A stretch of 6,991 nucleotides of DNA. It comes from Gammaproteobacteria bacterium. Its GTDB lineage: Bacteria > Pseudomonadota > Gammaproteobacteria > GRL18. Where the stretch lies: the NCBI GenBank assembly GCA_030632625.1, contig DAOVUK010000163.1, positions 1-6,991 on the forward strand, written 5' to 3'. The translations under genes were made by a program, and so were the position numbers. This document shows, one piece after another, positions 6,133 through 6,991 of the stretch; positions within the stretch are counted from its first letter, which is position 1; each line of letters starts with the position of its first letter. The notes below the pieces were generated by a model. That model did no database searches, was not told where the DNA came from, and was given only the letters and a program-made list of their open reading frames with translations.

Positions 6133-6991
6133 TTAACGTCTTGATACATCTCCGGGAAATATATCTTTATCGATTATAATTTCAATGAGATTGATAGAGT
6201 CTTTATAATCCAGTTGGGGCAGAAGCCCCTGCAAATCGGATGCAGCAGTCACTGTGTAATGTTTCATGCCGAATGAACGGGATAATAATTCATAATCCGG
6301 GTTCACAAAATCACAATCAATATAACGCTCATCATATTGCTGGAACTGATTCTTACGAATTAAACCCATGGTTGAATTATTAAACAGGACAATAGTCAGT
6401 GGTAATTGGTAGTTCACTGCAGTCATGATTTCCATACAGCACATCTGAAAACCACCATCGCCAAGCACCGCAAAAACCCCCCAGTCTTCGGCAAATTGTT
6501 TTGCTGCAAATCGAGCGCCTATGGCTGCCGGAATCGCATGTCCTAAGGAAGATATACCAGAGTTAGGATAGTATCGGTTGTCTGATGACACATGAAAGAA
6601 ATTCTGAGCAAAGATAATATTATCATCAAAGACCATGATATTTTTAGGAAAATGCCTGCCTAACTCAGAAAAAAACAATTCGGCCAGGGGAAAACGAGAG
6701 CGAAGCCTGGCAATATCATTATTTAAACTGTCACTGTCTTTTGTTCGAAATGCATCCAATGAGCTTGCCAGTTCCTTTCTTTTGGTCTGCTGTGATGCTG
6801 CTGCAGATGTTAATTGCTCTTCTAAGCGGAGATTGACCGTATTTAGAATGACACCAATGTCGCCCAGGATGGCCAGATCGGCTTTAAAGACCTTGTCCAG
6901 CTGTTCTATATTATTATCAATTTGAGCAATTTTTTTATTTTTTAATAAATCTTCATTCCAGACATAACTGGTTCGTTCATTAAAACCGGCA
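6133..6991 (-). CDS. Thiamine pyrophosphate-dependent enzyme, acetolactate synthase/decarboxylase superfamily, N-terminus outside window
   Basis: The frame is open from the right edge to the TAA at 6133, giving 285 C-terminal residues. The first part is the middle domain, with KKIAQID (19-25) and KADLAILGDIGVILN (36-50). The second is the TPP-binding domain: NSGISSLGHAIPAAIGARFA (143-162), then GDGGFQM (177-183) and NN at 204-205, which make the GDG-x(~25)-NN cofactor and Mg2+ motif. A shorter protein starting from the TTG at 6759 would lose the middle domain, so that codon is internal. There is no long C-terminal extension after LIEIIIDKDIF. The superfamily includes acetolactate synthase, glyoxylate carboligase, and pyruvate, indolepyruvate and benzoylformate decarboxylases. 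I cannot choose among them without the N-terminal PYR domain, which carries the catalytic glutamate. It converges on the TlpA-like gene with an 18-base gap. Confidence 0.9.
   Translation of the reverse strand, partial: AGFNERTSYVWNEDLLKNKKIAQIDNNIEQLDKVFKADLAILGDIGVILNTVNLRLEEQLTSAAASQQTKRKELASSLDAFRTKDSDSLNNDIARLRSRFPLAELFFSELGRHFPKNIMVFDDNIIFAQNFFHVSSDNRYYPNSGISSLGHAIPAAIGARFAAKQFAEDWGVFAVLGDGGFQMCCMEIMTAVNYQLPLTIVLFNNSTMGLIRKNQFQQYDERYIDCDFVNPDYELLSRSFGMKHYTVTAASDLQGLLPQLDYKDSINLIEIIIDKDIFPGDVSRR

Noticed and set aside
6635..6925. 96-codon plus-strand frame
   Set aside because: Antisense to the TPP-enzyme gene, whose minus-strand frame stays open to the window edge with recognisable domains.
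1..6991. Search for CRISPR repeats, toxin-antitoxin pairs, transposases, phage genes or tRNA/rRNA
   Set aside because: No spaced direct repeats, no terminal inverted repeats around a transposase, and no cloverleaf or rRNA-like sequence seen. The window reads as an ordinary chromosomal region, and I could not support a new system.

Overview
The window looks like ordinary chromosomal DNA from a gammaproteobacterium with fairly AT-rich DNA (about 40% GC by eye). The evidence is a YgiQ protein that aligns residue for residue with the E. coli N-terminus, and a DsbB whose four redox cysteines and quinone-site arginine fall at the same residue numbers as in E. coli (41, 44, 104, 130; R48). I cannot name a genus. 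I see no rRNA, tRNA, CRISPR array, insertion sequence, integrase or phage gene. This is mostly housekeeping and accessory metabolism, not an obvious island or defence locus.

From left to right: a Na+/phosphate cotransporter family gene, 3' end cut by the window (1-1329, minus); ygiQ, a radical SAM protein (1397-3559, minus); a 279-base gap with no convincing gene; a GFA-family zinc protein (3839-4270, minus); a strong hairpin (4291-4324); dsbB (4357-4890, minus); a GNAT acetyltransferase (5004-5510, minus); a 91-base divergent promoter region; a membrane-anchored TlpA-like thioredoxin (5602-6114, plus); and, convergent after only 18 bases, the C-terminal part of a thiamine-pyrophosphate enzyme (6133-6991, minus, N-terminus outside the window).

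The five complete or partial minus-strand genes from the acetyltransferase leftwards have gaps of 113, 86, 279 and 67 bases, so they are probably not one tight operon. The clearest functional theme is envelope thiol chemistry. DsbB (quinone-linked oxidation of periplasmic thiols) and the TlpA-like protein (periplasmic disulfide reductase or oxidoreductase) lie within about 0.7 kb of each other, separated only by the acetyltransferase. The GFA protein is another cysteine-rich protein, but its Zn-binding cysteines do not imply the same pathway. Several reading frames can be extended upstream to TTG codons. Ribosome-binding sites, promoter position and family alignment favour shorter starts for YgiQ, GFA, the acetyltransferase and the TlpA-like protein, and the coordinates given use those.
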